Under the pieces are notes generated by a model that was not told the origin of the DNA, ran no database searches, and saw only the letters and a program-made list of their open reading frames with translations. This document shows, one piece after another, positions 5,195-6,279 of a DNA stretch of 6,279 nt; the first letter of the stretch is position 1, and each line of letters opens with the position of its first letter. Both the position numbers and the translations under genes were made by a program. Origin of the DNA: an uncultured Lachnospiraceae bacterium (GTDB lineage: Bacteria > Bacillota > Clostridia > Lachnospirales > Lachnospiraceae); contig CAJTZH010000119.1 of NCBI GenBank assembly GCA_910584325.1, forward strand, positions 1 through 6,279. The letters are read 5' to 3'.

Positions 5195-6279
5195 TCATTC
5201 ATTTAATTGTACGTTCAAAAAATTCTGAAATTCATTTAACAGCGTCGCAATGTCGCCCTCGTCATCCCACACCTTATGAAGCAGAATGTCAAGCTCAATG
5301 TAATAATCGCCTAACGTCATCATCTTCGGCATTGGTGTGGAATCAAAATAATTCTCATAAATACCCCGGACAATATCGTCGTACTCCCATGCTTTACAGG
5401 AAGGATAATATCCGGTCTGTCCGTAAAACTGCGACGCGTAGTCATAACTAAGCGCCTTGACAAATTTCTCCGCTTCGGCAACATTTGTGGAATACGGATT
5501 GATAACAAGGCACTGTGTATAGGAAAGCGCCGACGCGCTGATAGTATCCGAAATATCCGGCATACATGCCGTTCCGAAATTAATTTCCGATTCCGAAAGT
5601 CTTGTAAGCGCTGCCGTCTTGGCAAATGTAAACGCAGATTTTCCTTCCATAAAATAATTCAGGCAGTACTCATAATCCACCTCGTTTCTGTCAAGCGCGA
5701 AATAGTCATTCAGGCTTTGAAAATATTGCAGCGCCGCAATGACCGTACCGTTTTCCACATCGACCTGACTGCGGCTGTCACCGTTAATACCGCCTACTAT
5801 CAGACCGTCGCTCAAAAATTCATAATTAAAGGAATAATCGGAAACCGGCCATACACAGACAATTTCGATATTATCCATGACACTTTCTTCCTCGCCCCGC
5901 TCCATTGTAGCAAAACCGAGAATCCCGTCAAACGTGGTAGGAACCGTCTCCACATAATCCTTATTATATACCAGAAACGCGCCGTCAAAATACAGCGGAT
6001 ATGCGATTCTCTTATTATCATAAGTTATCGCCCTCAGAGCGGATTTCCCATAGTTTTCTTCCGTGTACACCGTACCTTCAGGGTCATAGGCTCTTGCAAG
6101 CCCGGCAAGATACGCCTGCTCCAAATCTTCATTATGCAGCATATAAATATCAACTGCGTTGCTGTGATTAATACTCTGCGTATTAATATTGTCAAGATAT
6201 CCCGTTGACGCCACAATACGCATATTAACCGTAACATTCGGATGTTCCGTCTGATAACTCTCAATCACTCCGGTAAAAT
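5195..6279 (-). CDS. Extracellular solute-binding protein, family 1 (ABC importer), 5' end outside window
   Basis: About 360 C-terminal residues are visible; the frame is open to the window edge, so the start and any lipoprotein signal lie beyond it. A GTG at 6266-6268 exists, but the codons before it (Phe-Thr-Gly) continue the usual N-lobe pattern 'F..VIESYQTEHPNVTV', so it is internal. Family hallmarks in order are that N-lobe helix and strand, 'AVDIYMLHNEDLEQAYLAG' (hinge-side binding loop), 'IAYPLYFDGAFLVYNKDYVE', 'YFMEGKSAFTFAKTAA' and, near the C-terminus, 'AEKFVKALSYDYASQFYGQTGYYPSCKAWEY'. These match binding proteins of carbohydrate-type ABC importers, which deliver sugars to a membrane permease from outside the cell. 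No permease or ATPase partner lies downstream; any would be upstream of the window. The sugar cannot be named. Confidence 0.88.
   Translation of the reverse strand, partial: FTGVIESYQTEHPNVTVNMRIVASTGYLDNINTQSINHSNAVDIYMLHNEDLEQAYLAGLARAYDPEGTVYTEENYGKSALRAITYDNKRIAYPLYFDGAFLVYNKDYVETVPTTFDGILGFATMERGEEESVMDNIEIVCVWPVSDYSFNYEFLSDGLIVGGINGDSRSQVDVENGTVIAALQYFQSLNDYFALDRNEVDYEYCLNYFMEGKSAFTFAKTAALTRLSESEINFGTACMPDISDTISASALSYTQCLVINPYSTNVAEAEKFVKALSYDYASQFYGQTGYYPSCKAWEYDDIVRGIYENYFDSTPMPKMMTLGDYYIELDILLHKVWDDEGDIATLLNEFQNFLNVQLNE

Noticed and set aside
5104..5202. N-terminal extension of the YdcZ-like protein by 33 residues
   Set aside because: The extension is polar, overlaps the upstream gene, has no ribosome site, and the family starts directly with the first membrane helix as at 5103.
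5717..6208. Plus-strand 163-residue frame opposite the solute-binding protein
   Set aside because: The minus strand carries a clear family match over the whole stretch; the antisense frame is rich in Ile/Arg as shadows usually are.
1..6279. tRNA, rRNA, CRISPR arrays, transposase genes, riboswitches
   Set aside because: No cloverleaf-like structure, regularly spaced repeats, transposase motifs or long structured leaders were seen on either strand.

Overview
The window reads as chromosomal DNA of a low-to-mid GC Gram-positive bacterium, most likely a gut Clostridia/Lachnospiraceae-type organism. The reasons are strong AAGGAGG-type ribosome binding sites, consensus sigma-A-like promoters, U-tract terminators, and a gene mix (ABC exporter pair, PAP2_3-type phosphatase, YdcZ-family transporter, carbohydrate-type solute-binding lipoprotein family) typical of that group. 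The assignment to a family is inference; nothing in the window proves a genus.

Left part (1-2515): a two-gene minus-strand operon encodes an ABC ATPase (1640-2347) and a 536-residue polytopic membrane partner (37-1647), overlapping by 8 bp and probably translationally coupled. The ATPase keeps Walker A and Walker B but its Q-loop, signature (LSGGQ) and H-loop positions look degenerate. A 160-bp divergent promoter region (about 2354-2514) carries one well-formed promoter for this operon and another for a plus-strand PAP2-type membrane phosphatase (2515-3213). Two inverted repeats sit on the phosphatase promoter and are candidate operators.

Middle part (3214-4653): the phosphatase converges on an MGMT/alkyltransferase-like gene (3309-3785) across a bidirectional terminator. 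The MGMT-like protein has Tyr-Trp where the family has the catalytic Cys-His, so it is probably a non-enzymatic alkyltransferase-like (ATL) DNA-binding protein. Upstream of it lie a decayed sugar O-acetyltransferase fragment (3846-4157), which lacks the whole hexapeptide-repeat domain, and a small AT-rich hypothetical gene (4219-4527) whose signal-peptide-like start appears frameshifted. This stretch looks like a patch of gene decay, closed by a perfect 44-bp palindrome (4575-4618) that probably acts as a terminator.

Right part (4654-6279): a small YdcZ (DUF606)/DMT-like membrane transporter (4654-5103) follows the C-terminal part of a family-1 type extracellular solute-binding protein (5195 to the window edge, 5' end outside). 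Both are on the minus strand, about 90 bp apart, with no convincing terminator between them.

I do not see a clear undescribed multi-gene system. The points most worth a second look are the ABC ATPase with degenerate motifs paired with an unrecognised permease and a divergently transcribed lipid-phosphatase-like gene under operator-like repeats, the cysteine-less MGMT homologue, and the decayed island with the long palindrome.
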